The notes under the pieces are model-generated. The model was not told the origin of the DNA. It made no database searches and saw nothing but the letters and a program-made list of their open reading frames with translations. Shown here one piece after another: positions 5,627 to 12,723 of a stretch of 13,953 nucleotides of DNA. Source of the DNA: Bacillota bacterium (GTDB lineage: Bacteria; Bacillota; Clostridia; Lachnospirales; Lachnospiraceae); contig JAEZKD010000301.1 of assembly GCA_023415655.1 (NCBI GenBank), positions 1 through 13,953 of the forward strand, given 5' to 3'. Numbering within the stretch: the stretch's first letter is position 1; each line of letters starts with the position of its first letter. The position numbers and the translations under genes were made by a program.

Positions 5627-5992
5627 TTATAATGATTGTATAAAATATTCTGAGGTAATGATTTTTCCTGTTTCACGGACTTTTTCAGGGGTTTCTAATG
5701 CACAAACGTATTCTGCATTGGCTTCATGAAAGGCGTTGGAAGTTCGACTATACTTTTGAAAAATATCGTAAATATCCGAAGTATTCTCTACGATTTCACC
5801 CTCAGTATCATAAAAGTTACAAGATGAAATATGATTTGGATCTCCGCAGATAATACCAACCACACCGATACCAAAATGATGATGGCATATGCGACGAATC
5901 TTTCTAGGTGCTAGCTGTGTTTTATGATATGCAGTGTCAAATACAAGATAATCGTTCCCATTTAAGCGATATTTAAAAAATATATATTCCAT
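5627..5992 (-). CDS. Half-length DapF-like protein lacking the catalytic motif
   Basis: A 121-aa protein whose first 82 residues resemble the N-terminal part of diaminopimelate epimerase. FFKYRLNGNDYLVFDT (5-20) matches the DapF start FTKMHGxGNDFVVID, and IRRICHHHFGIGVVGII (32-48) matches the IRxLCDRHFGIGADGLI element. NFYDTEGE (59-66) with IFQKYS (77-82) aligns with FNADGSEAE...CFAKY. At the place of the catalytic CGNG, the sequence reads TSDI (71-74), so the essential cysteine is missing. DapF is normally about 270-280 aa with two similar domains, and the second is absent. Residues 83-121 (HEANAEYVCALETPEK and beyond) match nothing I know. The frame is intact with a strong AAGGAAGG site 8 nt before the ATG, so it looks expressed rather than decayed. 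It cannot be a normal epimerase; a ligand-binding or regulatory role, or a shrinking paralogue, is possible. Confidence 0.65.
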   Translation of the reverse strand: MEYIFFKYRLNGNDYLVFDTAYHKTQLAPRKIRRICHHHFGIGVVGIICGDPNHISSCNFYDTEGEIVENTSDIYDIFQKYSRTSNAFHEANAEYVCALETPEKVRETGKIITSEYFIQSL

Positions 5993-6208
5993 TGATGTGA
6001 CCTTCCTTTATTAGTTGATGTTTATCCGAATCCTTGCCACTTATTAAAAGCGCAATCCAATGTAAACTTCGTATCTTCTTCTAATACTATGATATGAAAC
6101 ATAAATTGAAATGGAAATAGCAGAATATGCTTGTTGTATTGCAAAACCTGCTCTCGTTTCATTGCTATAAACTTAAACTATTCATTACAACCATTCAGAG
6201 GAGATGTT

Positions 6209-7099
6209 ATGCAAAACAATCAAGTTTCCAAACGCGGATATTTAAATGACAATTTTCGTATTTTTATTCTAAAGGATACGAAAACACAACCAATATCTTA
6301 TCATTATCATGAATTCTATAAAGTAATCCTATTTTTATCCGGTGATGTTACTTATATGGTGGAGGGAAGGTCGTATCAGCTCGCACCATGGGACATTTTG
6401 ATTGTCGGGCATCACCAGATTCATCGCTCAATTATAAGAAAGGGAGCAGTTTATGAGCGTATCATTTTATGGATCAATCGTGACTTCTTAGAACAAGAAA
6501 TTCTACCAGATACAAAGCTCAATCAATGCTTTGAATTGGTTCAGGTCCAAAGAAACCATCTATTACGGGCAGGGAAACAAGAGCGAATTCATTTCCTAGC
6601 TCTATTAAATGAACTAAAAAATACAATAGACTCCAAAGAATATGGAGCCTCCTTGTATTCTATGACGTTATTTTGGCAAGTAATGATTTCTCTGAACCGA
6701 ATCGCATTAACCACCAAACCAAAAGCAACTGCTGCCAGAGTCCAAACCAATCAGACAGTTGATTTACTCATTGACTACATTCATCGTAATTTATCGAAGG
6801 ACTTAAGCATTGAAGCCATATCCAAAGAATTATTTTTAAGTCCCTCGTATCTAATGCATCAATTCAAAGAAACGACTGGTACCTCCTTACATGCTTATAT
6901 CACCAAAAAACGATTAGCATACGCGATTGAATTAATACGTAATGGAGTATTAGCAACCGTTGCGAGCAATCAAAGTGGATTTTTAGACTACTCCACCTTT
7001 CTTCGGAACTTTCGTAAGGTGTATCATTGTACACCAACGGAATATTTACTTGGTACGCAAAAACACTATCCATTCCCAGAGCATGAAATTCGTGAGTAA
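6209..7099 (+). CDS. AraC-family transcriptional regulator
   Basis: A 296-aa regulator with an N-terminal cupin sensor domain (about 15-95). HYHEFYKVILFLSGDVTYMV (32-51) and LAPWDILIVGHHQIHRS (58-74) are typical of AraC_binding. A linker region follows, then a C-terminal pair of helix-turn-helix units (about 185-282), the first with SIEAISKELFLSPSYLMHQFKE (200-221) and the second with SGFLDYSTFLRNFRKVYHCTPTEYL (256-280). Its target and ligand are unknown; such cupin regulators often respond to sugars. The reading frame opens at 6131, but the ATG at 6209 is preceded by AGAGGAG at the right distance, so it is chosen. The gene is divergent from the DapF-like operon, whose start is 216 bp away, and convergent with the deacetylase gene. 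Either neighbour could be regulated by it. Confidence 0.88.
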   Translation: MQNNQVSKRGYLNDNFRIFILKDTKTQPISYHYHEFYKVILFLSGDVTYMVEGRSYQLAPWDILIVGHHQIHRSIIRKGAVYERIILWINRDFLEQEILPDTKLNQCFELVQVQRNHLLRAGKQERIHFLALLNELKNTIDSKEYGASLYSMTLFWQVMISLNRIALTTKPKATAARVQTNQTVDLLIDYIHRNLSKDLSIEAISKELFLSPSYLMHQFKETTGTSLHAYITKKRLAYAIELIRNGVLATVASNQSGFLDYSTFLRNFRKVYHCTPTEYLLGTQKHYPFPEHEIRE

Positions 7100-7117
7100 T
7101 TATCTAAGACATGTAAT

Positions 7118-7214
7118 CTGCGAATGACACCGTGTCTGTGAGTGACTCTTATCTGTGAATGACTTATTATATGTGAATGACTTATTATCGGATAGCTTCT
7201 TATATGTGAAAGAC
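7118..7214. repeat. Array of five imperfect direct repeats, consensus NTGTGAATGAC
   Basis: Copies start at 7118, 7136, 7153, 7171 and 7204, spaced 18, 17, 18 and 33 bp. The third and fourth are nearly identical over 17 bp, extending into TTATTAT; the first, second and fifth each differ at one or two positions. The array fills the space between the convergent AraC and deacetylase genes. The last copy lies inside the deacetylase gene and encodes its C-terminus and stop codon. No intrinsic terminator is visible here. Confidence 0.65.
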
Positions 7215-7835
7215 ATTCGGATGCAATATGTCCGTATACATCACATAGTCATTCTTTTTTGGAGTCACTTGTTTTTGAGTGAATAAATCAGTCACAGTTA
7301 CAAATTCATATCCTTCCTCCAATAATTTTGGAATGATAAGATCCAGTGCATCCACTGTAGCCTGATTATGCTCCATATCATGTAGTAAAAAAATGGCTCC
7401 ATCACACGCTTGTTCAATAATTCTTCGTGCACGTTCGCTACATGGTACCTGTGGCTCCCAGTCGAGCGCACCAAACCCTACGATGAATGGTAAATCAATG
7501 GTCTCAAACATCATTTGATTTACTGATATGTATGGAGGACGGAAAAAAGTCGGATTCACTCCTACTGAGTCATAAATTTTTTTCGTGGTTACATTGACTT
7601 CTTCTATCATTTCTTCCTTGGTCAACTTTGTAAAATCAGGATGCGTGTTGGAATGGTTTTGGATGTCACATCCTAGTTCTACTGCTTGTTGCAAAAGATA
7701 CTTCGTAGAATCTTTGATTTGTTCTCCAATCACAAAAAATGAGGCTACGACTTGATATTTTTTTAATTTTTCTAATACTTGATCGGTAATCCCAATACAA
7801 GGTCCGTCATCAAAGGTTAATGCTACTTGCTTCAT
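7200..7835 (-). CDS. Polysaccharide deacetylase (CE4/NodB homology)
   Basis: A 211-aa metal-dependent de-N-acetylase of the NodB family. Motif 1 TFDDGP (7-12; catalytic base Asp9, metal ligand Asp10), motif 2 NHSNTHPD (60-67; His61 and His65), motif 3 FRPPY (98-102), motif 4 LDWEPQV (124-130) and motif 5 LLHD (150-153; His152) are all present, so the active site looks complete. Members deacetylate peptidoglycan, chitin oligosaccharides or xylan. The protein begins at the catalytic domain with no signal peptide or membrane segment, unusual for a cell-wall enzyme. It may be cytoplasmic or act on imported amino sugars. The frame extends to a GTG at 7886 without a ribosome binding site; the ATG at 7835 has GGGAG 8 nt upstream. 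The C-terminus is built from a repeat unit of the adjacent array. Confidence 0.88.
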   Translation of the reverse strand: MKQVALTFDDGPCIGITDQVLEKLKKYQVVASFFVIGEQIKDSTKYLLQQAVELGCDIQNHSNTHPDFTKLTKEEMIEEVNVTTKKIYDSVGVNPTFFRPPYISVNQMMFETIDLPFIVGFGALDWEPQVPCSERARRIIEQACDGAIFLLHDMEHNQATVDALDLIIPKLLEEGYEFVTVTDLFTQKQVTPKKNDYVMYTDILHPNVFHI

Positions 7836-7874
7836 AGGTCTATCTCCCATCTTAGATTCATATTTGTTAGCTTT

Positions 7875-7902
7875 ATTATAATCCACCTTGACTTGTAAGA
7901 AA
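7875..7902 (-). promoter_or_regulatory. Candidate promoter of the deacetylase gene
   Basis: On the minus strand a perfect TATAAT (7875-7880) lies 40 bp before the chosen ATG, with TTTCTT (7897-7902) 16 bp upstream as a weak -35 box. Its position excludes the in-frame GTG at 7886 as the start, supporting the ATG at 7835. Confidence 0.4.
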
Positions 7903-7926
7903 AGGAAAAAATATGGATTCTCATTT

Positions 7927-7950
7927 ATATAAGTATGGATTTACTTATAT
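7927..7950. promoter_or_regulatory. Perfect 9-bp inverted repeat upstream of the deacetylase promoter
   Basis: ATATAAGTA (7927-7935) and TACTTATAT (7942-7950) form a perfect palindrome with a 6-bp spacer, about 25 bp upstream of the candidate -35 box and next to the LacI-gene terminator. It could be an operator or a second terminator stem; the AT content makes it weak as an RNA hairpin. Confidence 0.35.
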
Positions 7951-7953
7951 TAA

Positions 7954-8067
7954 AAAAGCTGTGCTATGTTTTTCATTTCAAACACTTCCTTCTATCATGG
8001 TAGCAGTCGTAAAAGCTAACATAAGCGATAGAAAGAGTTTGAACATCCAATTCATAGGACAGCTTTT
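7954..8067 (-). terminator. Long nested hairpin terminator at the end of the sugar operon
   Basis: A 114-nt imperfect palindrome begins just after the LacI stop. The outer arms (7954-7968 and 8053-8067) pair in 14 of 15 positions. Inside are TTCAAAC/GTTTGAA (7977-7983, 8037-8043), TTCTATC/GATAGAA (7990-7996, 8027-8033) and ATGGTAGC/GCTAACAT (7997-8004, 8015-8022, one mismatch), closing on a 10-nt loop. On the minus strand the stem ends in AGCTTTTTTAA, giving a U-tract as in an intrinsic terminator. It is far longer than the usual 20-40 nt terminator hairpin. Confidence 0.65.
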
Positions 8068-8072
8068 CTTTC

Positions 8073-9080
8073 TTATTTTGTAGAGCCAAGTATCATCAAA
8101 CTTGCAAGTGTCATATAGGTCTGCACCTGCAGGTTTGGCTTTCGGATCTTTTTTAGTATCAAATCTCCTGCTTGTTTCCCCATATCATAGACATCGATAT
8201 CAACGGTTGTCATCTTAGGGTTCGTGATGTGAGTAAATGGATACGCATCAAAGGTAATCAAACCAATCTCCTTTGGTATGTTTTTCCCTTGGTGCAATAG
8301 TTCTGTGATGGCACCATAAGCGAGGTGATTATTGGCACAGACGATTGCATCTGGAGGTTGCGCAGAGCTTAGTATCCTTTGAGTTAATAATTGTCCTTGT
8401 TCAATCAAAGATTCACCAAAGGCAACGTTTGATTCCACGAATTTCATTCGTTTATGCGTCATTACATTCAAATAACCTTGATAACGATTCATTGAGCCAA
8501 GATCACTTTTTAATCCTCCAAGAAAGCCAATTCGCTTATAGCCACGTTCAATTAAATAGGTGGTAGCCATTTCGCCAGATAAGATATTGTTGTTATCAAT
8601 CCAACAAAGCTGTGTCCGATAATCTGGACACCCAAGTACAATGTGAGGAAACTGTTCTTTTAAAATCACACGTTCGAGTTCTTTATTGACAATCGAGATA
8701 TGCAGTACTAGCCCATCGATACTCTTTTGTGCAATCATATCACCAAGCAAATCCATACAGTTTTCTTTGGTCACACTGATGACATTGAGGGAGTAATTTT
8801 TATTCTGTAGCACCTTTTGCAATCCTATCATAATTTCAAAGATATGTGGGGTTTCAAACACACAGTTTTTATTCAGTTCGGTAGCAAATACAACCGTTCG
8901 TGTGGATTGTCTCGCAAAGTTTTGAGCTCGCACATTTGGATGATAATCCAACTCCTCAATGACCTTATGAATTCGGTTGCAGGTTTCTTCTGAGATGGTT
9001 GGTACATGATTTAACACCTTAGATACTGTGGTTGCTGAAACTCCTGCTGCTTTTGCTACATCACGGATCGTAACTGCCAT
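8073..9080 (-). CDS. LacI-family transcriptional regulator of the maltodextrin operon
   Basis: A 335-aa repressor or activator with an N-terminal helix-turn-helix TIRDVAKAAGVSATTVSKVLN (4-24), a hinge region (about 48-60) and a periplasmic-binding-protein-like sensor domain (about 62-335) with NNNILSGEMATTYLIERGYKRIGFLGG and ITFDAYPF motifs. In the hinge helix, the position normally held by the DNA-intercalating leucine is Phe55 (AQNFARQ), a less common variant. The gene is last in the operon, 74 bp after the amylase gene, and is followed by the long terminator. It most likely senses the imported sugar or its hydrolysis product and controls this operon; the operator would be upstream of the binding-protein gene, outside the window. 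AGGGGG lies 7 nt before the ATG. Confidence 0.9.
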   Translation of the reverse strand: MAVTIRDVAKAAGVSATTVSKVLNHVPTISEETCNRIHKVIEELDYHPNVRAQNFARQSTRTVVFATELNKNCVFETPHIFEIMIGLQKVLQNKNYSLNVISVTKENCMDLLGDMIAQKSIDGLVLHISIVNKELERVILKEQFPHIVLGCPDYRTQLCWIDNNNILSGEMATTYLIERGYKRIGFLGGLKSDLGSMNRYQGYLNVMTHKRMKFVESNVAFGESLIEQGQLLTQRILSSAQPPDAIVCANNHLAYGAITELLHQGKNIPKEIGLITFDAYPFTHITNPKMTTVDIDVYDMGKQAGDLILKKIRKPNLQVQTYMTLASLMILGSTK

Positions 9081-9154
9081 AAAAATACCCCCTTCTTACA
9101 TTTTATCAATTGCTTTCCTAATAAGACTGTCCTTGTAAGACTATAATGATCAAG

Positions 9155-10906
9155 TTATTCTTGTAGTGCGATAATTGCAAAGCCATAATCACTTAACCTA
9201 TATTCCTGTAAGCCATCTTCATATAATACGCTTCCTGACTCTTTGATGGCTGTTATAACAGTTTCTTCTAACACATCAGTCAGTTCAACCGCTGTTGCTT
9301 GTGGATTGAGTAAAACAAGAATTCTATCGTTTCCTAACGTTCTAGCAAAGCCATAAAATCTCGAGTTTGATTTAGCAGATAGGGTGATAAAGTCCCCTGT
9401 CTTAATTGCCTCATGTTCTTTTCGAAGCCTAATTAAGGTCTGATACAAAAGAAAATACTCTTGTGAGGTAGAAAACTGCATCGGTCTTCGATAATCCAAT
9501 TCTTCAATTCCTAAAAATCCTTGTTCATCCCCATAAAAGATCGAAGGAATGCCAGGAAACATCATTTGAAATACCACAGCGAGTTGAAATCTTTTCCTAT
9601 CTCCCTGACACAACGAATAAAATCGAGACACATCATGACTATCTAATAGATTTAATTGGCCATAGGTTAAGCTTTTGCGATACCGAATCCTCATATTTGT
9701 GACTCTAGCATCGAATTGTTTCGCATCTAGTTCTTCTTGTGCAAAAAAATAATTACAGTGTTTTCTAAAATCATAATTCATCGTTGAATCAAATTCCGAA
9801 CCATCCAGCCAATGGCCAGCAGACTCCCAAACCTCACCGATGATAAAGCAATCGGGTTTGACTGCCTTTGTTACTTTTCGAAATTCACGCCAGAAATTAT
9901 CATCGACTTCACTGGCGACATCCAAACGCCAACCATCAATATCAAATTCTGTCAGCCAATAGGTAGCTACTTTAAGTAGATAGTCCATTACTTCTGGATT
10001 CGAAGTATTTAGCTTTGGCATCAGGCGTTCATAAGCAAAGCATTCATAGGTTGGGATCTCTTCCATCGTTTCTGGTTTCACCACTGGAAATTCCAATCGA
10101 TAAAACCAATCTTTATACTTTGACTTCTCCTGATGTTGTATCACGTCCTCAAAGGCAAAGAAGTTCCAGCCACAATGATTAAAGACTCCATCAATCATAA
10201 CACGTATTCCGTGTTCGTGCATTGTGCTTACCATCGTCTTAAACTCTTCATTCGTGCCAAAGCAGGGATCGACATGAAAATAGTCAATCGTATCGTATTT
10301 ATGATATTCTCCTGCGACAAAGATTGGATTGATGTAGATGCAGTTAACTCCAAGTTCACAAAGATAATCGACATTCTCTGTAATCCCTTGTATCGTTCCG
10401 CCTAAACGGCTGTTGGTCGTCAACGTTTGATAAGTACGTGTCACAGGTTTCTCACTAATATAACCCTTTGAAGTAGCAAAGCTATCCGGAAAGATATTGT
10501 AGATTACCGAATCAGTAACCCATTCTGGCAATCTAGCAATATCTTCGATCCGGTTAAAAGGGAGTTTATAGTATTCAGAACGGTCATCGACTAATTCTGC
10601 CCGGATGAAGTCGGCATAATAATAGATGGTCTCCGTTCCATCAGATAACTCAAAATAATAATAAATTCTATGATATAAGCTTTCAAAGTCGGCTTCGTAA
10701 TAATCAAAGCATTCATCCGAAGCGACAATTTGCATTGGGACCGCCGTAAAAAGAATTGGCGTTTGTCGACATGCAGTATCACCATAGTACAAGGTACAGG
10801 AGGTTAAATCCCCTTTTGCAACACGTAGTCGTATTACAAGGCGAGTTTCACTGATACCGTGTGCATAATTCGACATTGGAATATGTAAAATTGCTGATTT
10901 GTTCAT
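9155..10906 (-). CDS. Cytoplasmic GH13_20 neopullulanase/cyclomaltodextrinase
   Basis: A 583-aa glycoside hydrolase family 13 enzyme. Residues 1 to about 120 form an N-terminal CBM34-like beta domain. The catalytic barrel follows: region I DGVFNH (239-244), region II DGWRLDVASEV (324-334; nucleophile Asp329), region III IIGEVWES (355-362; acid/base Glu358) and region IV LDSHDVSRF (421-429; Asp425). Region V is MPKLN (296-300), the mark of the neopullulanase subfamily GH13_20. A C-terminal beta domain begins near 505. There is no signal peptide, so it acts in the cytoplasm on imported maltodextrins, cyclodextrins or pullulan fragments, giving maltose, panose or glucose. It follows malG by 31 bp with GAGG 5 nt before the ATG. 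The length suits the family (about 580-590 aa) and all catalytic residues are present. Which of the three substrates is preferred cannot be read from sequence. Confidence 0.92.
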   Translation of the reverse strand: MNKSAILHIPMSNYAHGISETRLVIRLRVAKGDLTSCTLYYGDTACRQTPILFTAVPMQIVASDECFDYYEADFESLYHRIYYYFELSDGTETIYYYADFIRAELVDDRSEYYKLPFNRIEDIARLPEWVTDSVIYNIFPDSFATSKGYISEKPVTRTYQTLTTNSRLGGTIQGITENVDYLCELGVNCIYINPIFVAGEYHKYDTIDYFHVDPCFGTNEEFKTMVSTMHEHGIRVMIDGVFNHCGWNFFAFEDVIQHQEKSKYKDWFYRLEFPVVKPETMEEIPTYECFAYERLMPKLNTSNPEVMDYLLKVATYWLTEFDIDGWRLDVASEVDDNFWREFRKVTKAVKPDCFIIGEVWESAGHWLDGSEFDSTMNYDFRKHCNYFFAQEELDAKQFDARVTNMRIRYRKSLTYGQLNLLDSHDVSRFYSLCQGDRKRFQLAVVFQMMFPGIPSIFYGDEQGFLGIEELDYRRPMQFSTSQEYFLLYQTLIRLRKEHEAIKTGDFITLSAKSNSRFYGFARTLGNDRILVLLNPQATAVELTDVLEETVITAIKESGSVLYEDGLQEYRLSDYGFAIIALQE

Positions 10907-10937
10907 ACTAACCTCTTTCTCTACCTTGTTTCCTATC

Positions 10938-11786
10938 TCAGCCCTTCATTCCACCTACCGTCAAGCCAGATACCATATGTTTTTGAGCAATTAAAAATAG
11001 AATTAACACTGGAATCGAGATAACGATCGAGGCAGCTGCAAATACTGGCCAATTACCAGAAGTCTCAGTTGCTTGTAAGGAGTAAAGACCAACAGCTAAT
11101 GTATAATTGTCAGCTCCAGTCATAAAGGTAGTTGCGTATATATATTCATTCCAAACGTAAATAAAAATCATAACCGAAGTAACAATGATCGATGGTTTTG
11201 CCAACGGCATCACAATTTTGGTTGTAATTTGAACATCATTTGCTCCATCAATTTTTGCTGCTTCTTCCATTCCTTGTGGAATTGTATCAAAGTACCCCTT
11301 CATGTTCCACAATCCAAAGATAGCCATCGTTCCAGTATAAACGATAATCAAACCTAGCTTTGAGCTACTCAATCCAAGTGGTTGTAACAAACGATAGATA
11401 GCAAACATGGAAAGAATGGTTGGAAAAGCGTTCAATAACAGTAACAGATATAAAATCACCTTTCTACCACGAAAACGAAAACGGGAAAAAGCATAGGCTG
11501 CTGGTATTGAGATACTCAAAGAAATAATCAAAGTAGTAATTGCTAAAAAGACGCTATTTTTCAGCCACAATAACACAGGTTGATCTTTGACAATTGCGAT
11601 ATAATTCTTTAAGGTAAAATTCTTAGGAAAGAACGAAAAATTGCTATCCAATAAACTATTCTGCGAGTTTAAAGAGACAGAAAAAGCATATAGTATTGGT
11701 AATAATGCTATGAAACAGCACAAAAGAAAGAAGGTATGAAGTAAAAGCTTGATTGCTATGTCTTTGGTTTGTTTCTTATGCTTCAT
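10938..11786 (-). CDS. MalG-like ABC sugar permease
   Basis: A 282-aa inner-membrane subunit of a carbohydrate ABC importer (CUT1 family). About six membrane helices are visible, the first at 12-38. The cytoplasmic EAA loop, which docks the ATPase, is EEAAKIDGAN...IVMPLAKP (174-198), with Gly181 in place. The protein ends in the usual MalG tail MVSGLTVGGMKG (271-282). It pairs with the MalF-like permease encoded 4 nt upstream, whose 3' end carries this gene's AGGAGG site, so the two are translationally coupled. No ATPase gene follows; in Firmicutes a shared MsmX/MsiK-type ATPase encoded elsewhere usually energises such systems. Confidence 0.92.
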   Translation of the reverse strand: MKHKKQTKDIAIKLLLHTFFLLCCFIALLPILYAFSVSLNSQNSLLDSNFSFFPKNFTLKNYIAIVKDQPVLLWLKNSVFLAITTLIISLSISIPAAYAFSRFRFRGRKVILYLLLLLNAFPTILSMFAIYRLLQPLGLSSSKLGLIIVYTGTMAIFGLWNMKGYFDTIPQGMEEAAKIDGANDVQITTKIVMPLAKPSIIVTSVMIFIYVWNEYIYATTFMTGADNYTLAVGLYSLQATETSGNWPVFAAASIVISIPVLILFLIAQKHMVSGLTVGGMKG

Positions 11787-11790
11787 CTAC

Positions 11791-12699
11791 TTATACCTCC
11801 TCTTTCATTTGTTTTCTCATTATCATTGTAAATAGAATTAAAATTACAAAGATTAAGATTGAAATTGCTGCACTAAACCCGTAGTTGTTCGTAACGAAAG
11901 CATTCTCATACGCATACGTTAGAATTGTATGCGTATTTGCTCCTGTTTTGGAACCATTTTGCTGTGTCAGTAAATAAACGACGTCAAACTGCTTGAAGGT
12001 TGTGAAGGTTGTAATTATAATCGATGGTAAAATGACTGGACGAATCAAAGGAAGGGTAATCATCATCGTCTGCCTAAATTTACTTGCTCCATTTAATTTG
12101 GCACACTCATAATAGCTTGTATCTACGCTTTGTAGTGCGCCATCCATAATCATAATCATAAATGGTAGTGCTAACCAAAGATTTACCACGAGGCAGCAGA
12201 TAAATGCTAAGCCGTCATTGGATAACCAAACCCTTGATTCTAGCCCTAATTTCTCTAACCACTGATTCAGTAAGCCAAATCGCGAATTAAAAATACCAGT
12301 TTTCCAAAGTAAAATTGAAACATAGCCTGGCATTGCCCAAGGAAACATTAATACTGTTTTATAGAAAGAACGAAATCTTAATTTCTTACTATTTAATAAA
12401 CTTGCTAGGAAAAAAGCGATGACCAATTGCAGCACCATATTAATAACAGTCCATAAAAGCGTTCGAAGCAATGCGCTCATAAACCCAGAATCCATAGCAA
12501 ACAAGGCTGTTTTATAGTTTTTAAAACCGATGAGCTTAAAATCAAACCAATGATATACGTTCATATTCGTTAATGATATGTAACCAGTATAAAGAATTGG
12601 AAACAACACGATGAGACCAATCAAAATAAGCGAAGGTGCGGAGTATACATAAGGTAGCCATTGTTTCTTTTTGTTCTGATTCTTCTGCTTTTTTTTCAT
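11791..12699 (-). CDS. MalF-like ABC sugar permease
   Basis: A 302-aa inner-membrane subunit of the same CUT1 importer. It starts with a Lys/Gln-rich cytoplasmic tail (1-13), then six predicted membrane helices (first at about 19-42, others at 78-103, 118-135, 163-187, 221-235 and 275-295). The EAA loop is ECAKLNGASKFRQ...ITLP (198-217). It lacks the long periplasmic loop of the enterobacterial MalF, as is normal for Gram-positive relatives. It starts 24 bp after the binding-protein gene with a GGGA site 6 nt before the ATG. It forms the transmembrane channel with the MalG-like partner. Confidence 0.92.
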   Translation of the reverse strand: MKKKQKNQNKKKQWLPYVYSAPSLILIGLIVLFPILYTGYISLTNMNVYHWFDFKLIGFKNYKTALFAMDSGFMSALLRTLLWTVINMVLQLVIAFFLASLLNSKKLRFRSFYKTVLMFPWAMPGYVSILLWKTGIFNSRFGLLNQWLEKLGLESRVWLSNDGLAFICCLVVNLWLALPFMIMIMDGALQSVDTSYYECAKLNGASKFRQTMMITLPLIRPVILPSIIITTFTTFKQFDVVYLLTQQNGSKTGANTHTILTYAYENAFVTNNYGFSAAISILIFVILILFTMIMRKQMKEEV

Positions 12700-12723
12700 A
12701 GATTATCCCATCCTTTACTTCTT

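Noticed and set aside
7118..7214. TGTGA-containing repeats as CRP-type operators
   Set aside because: The units are direct rather than inverted, the TCACA half-site is absent at the right spacing, and the array lies between gene ends rather than at a promoter.
7118..7214. CRISPR array
   Set aside because: The units are about 11-18 bp with no spacer-like unique segments of constant length, and no cas gene is present.
7836..7886. GTG start of the deacetylase at 7886
   Set aside because: It overlaps a TATAAT box, has no ribosome binding site, and adds 17 residues that do not look like a signal peptide.
9081..9154. Separate promoter or catabolite-responsive (cre) site between the amylase and LacI genes
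   Set aside because: A TAAAAT box and a CAATTG palindrome are present, but no matching -35 box or cre consensus was found; read-through from the operon is the simpler explanation.
10133..10405. Plus-strand 90-codon frame inside the amylase gene
   Set aside because: It is antisense to conserved GH13 sequence, lacks a ribosome binding site, and resembles no protein.
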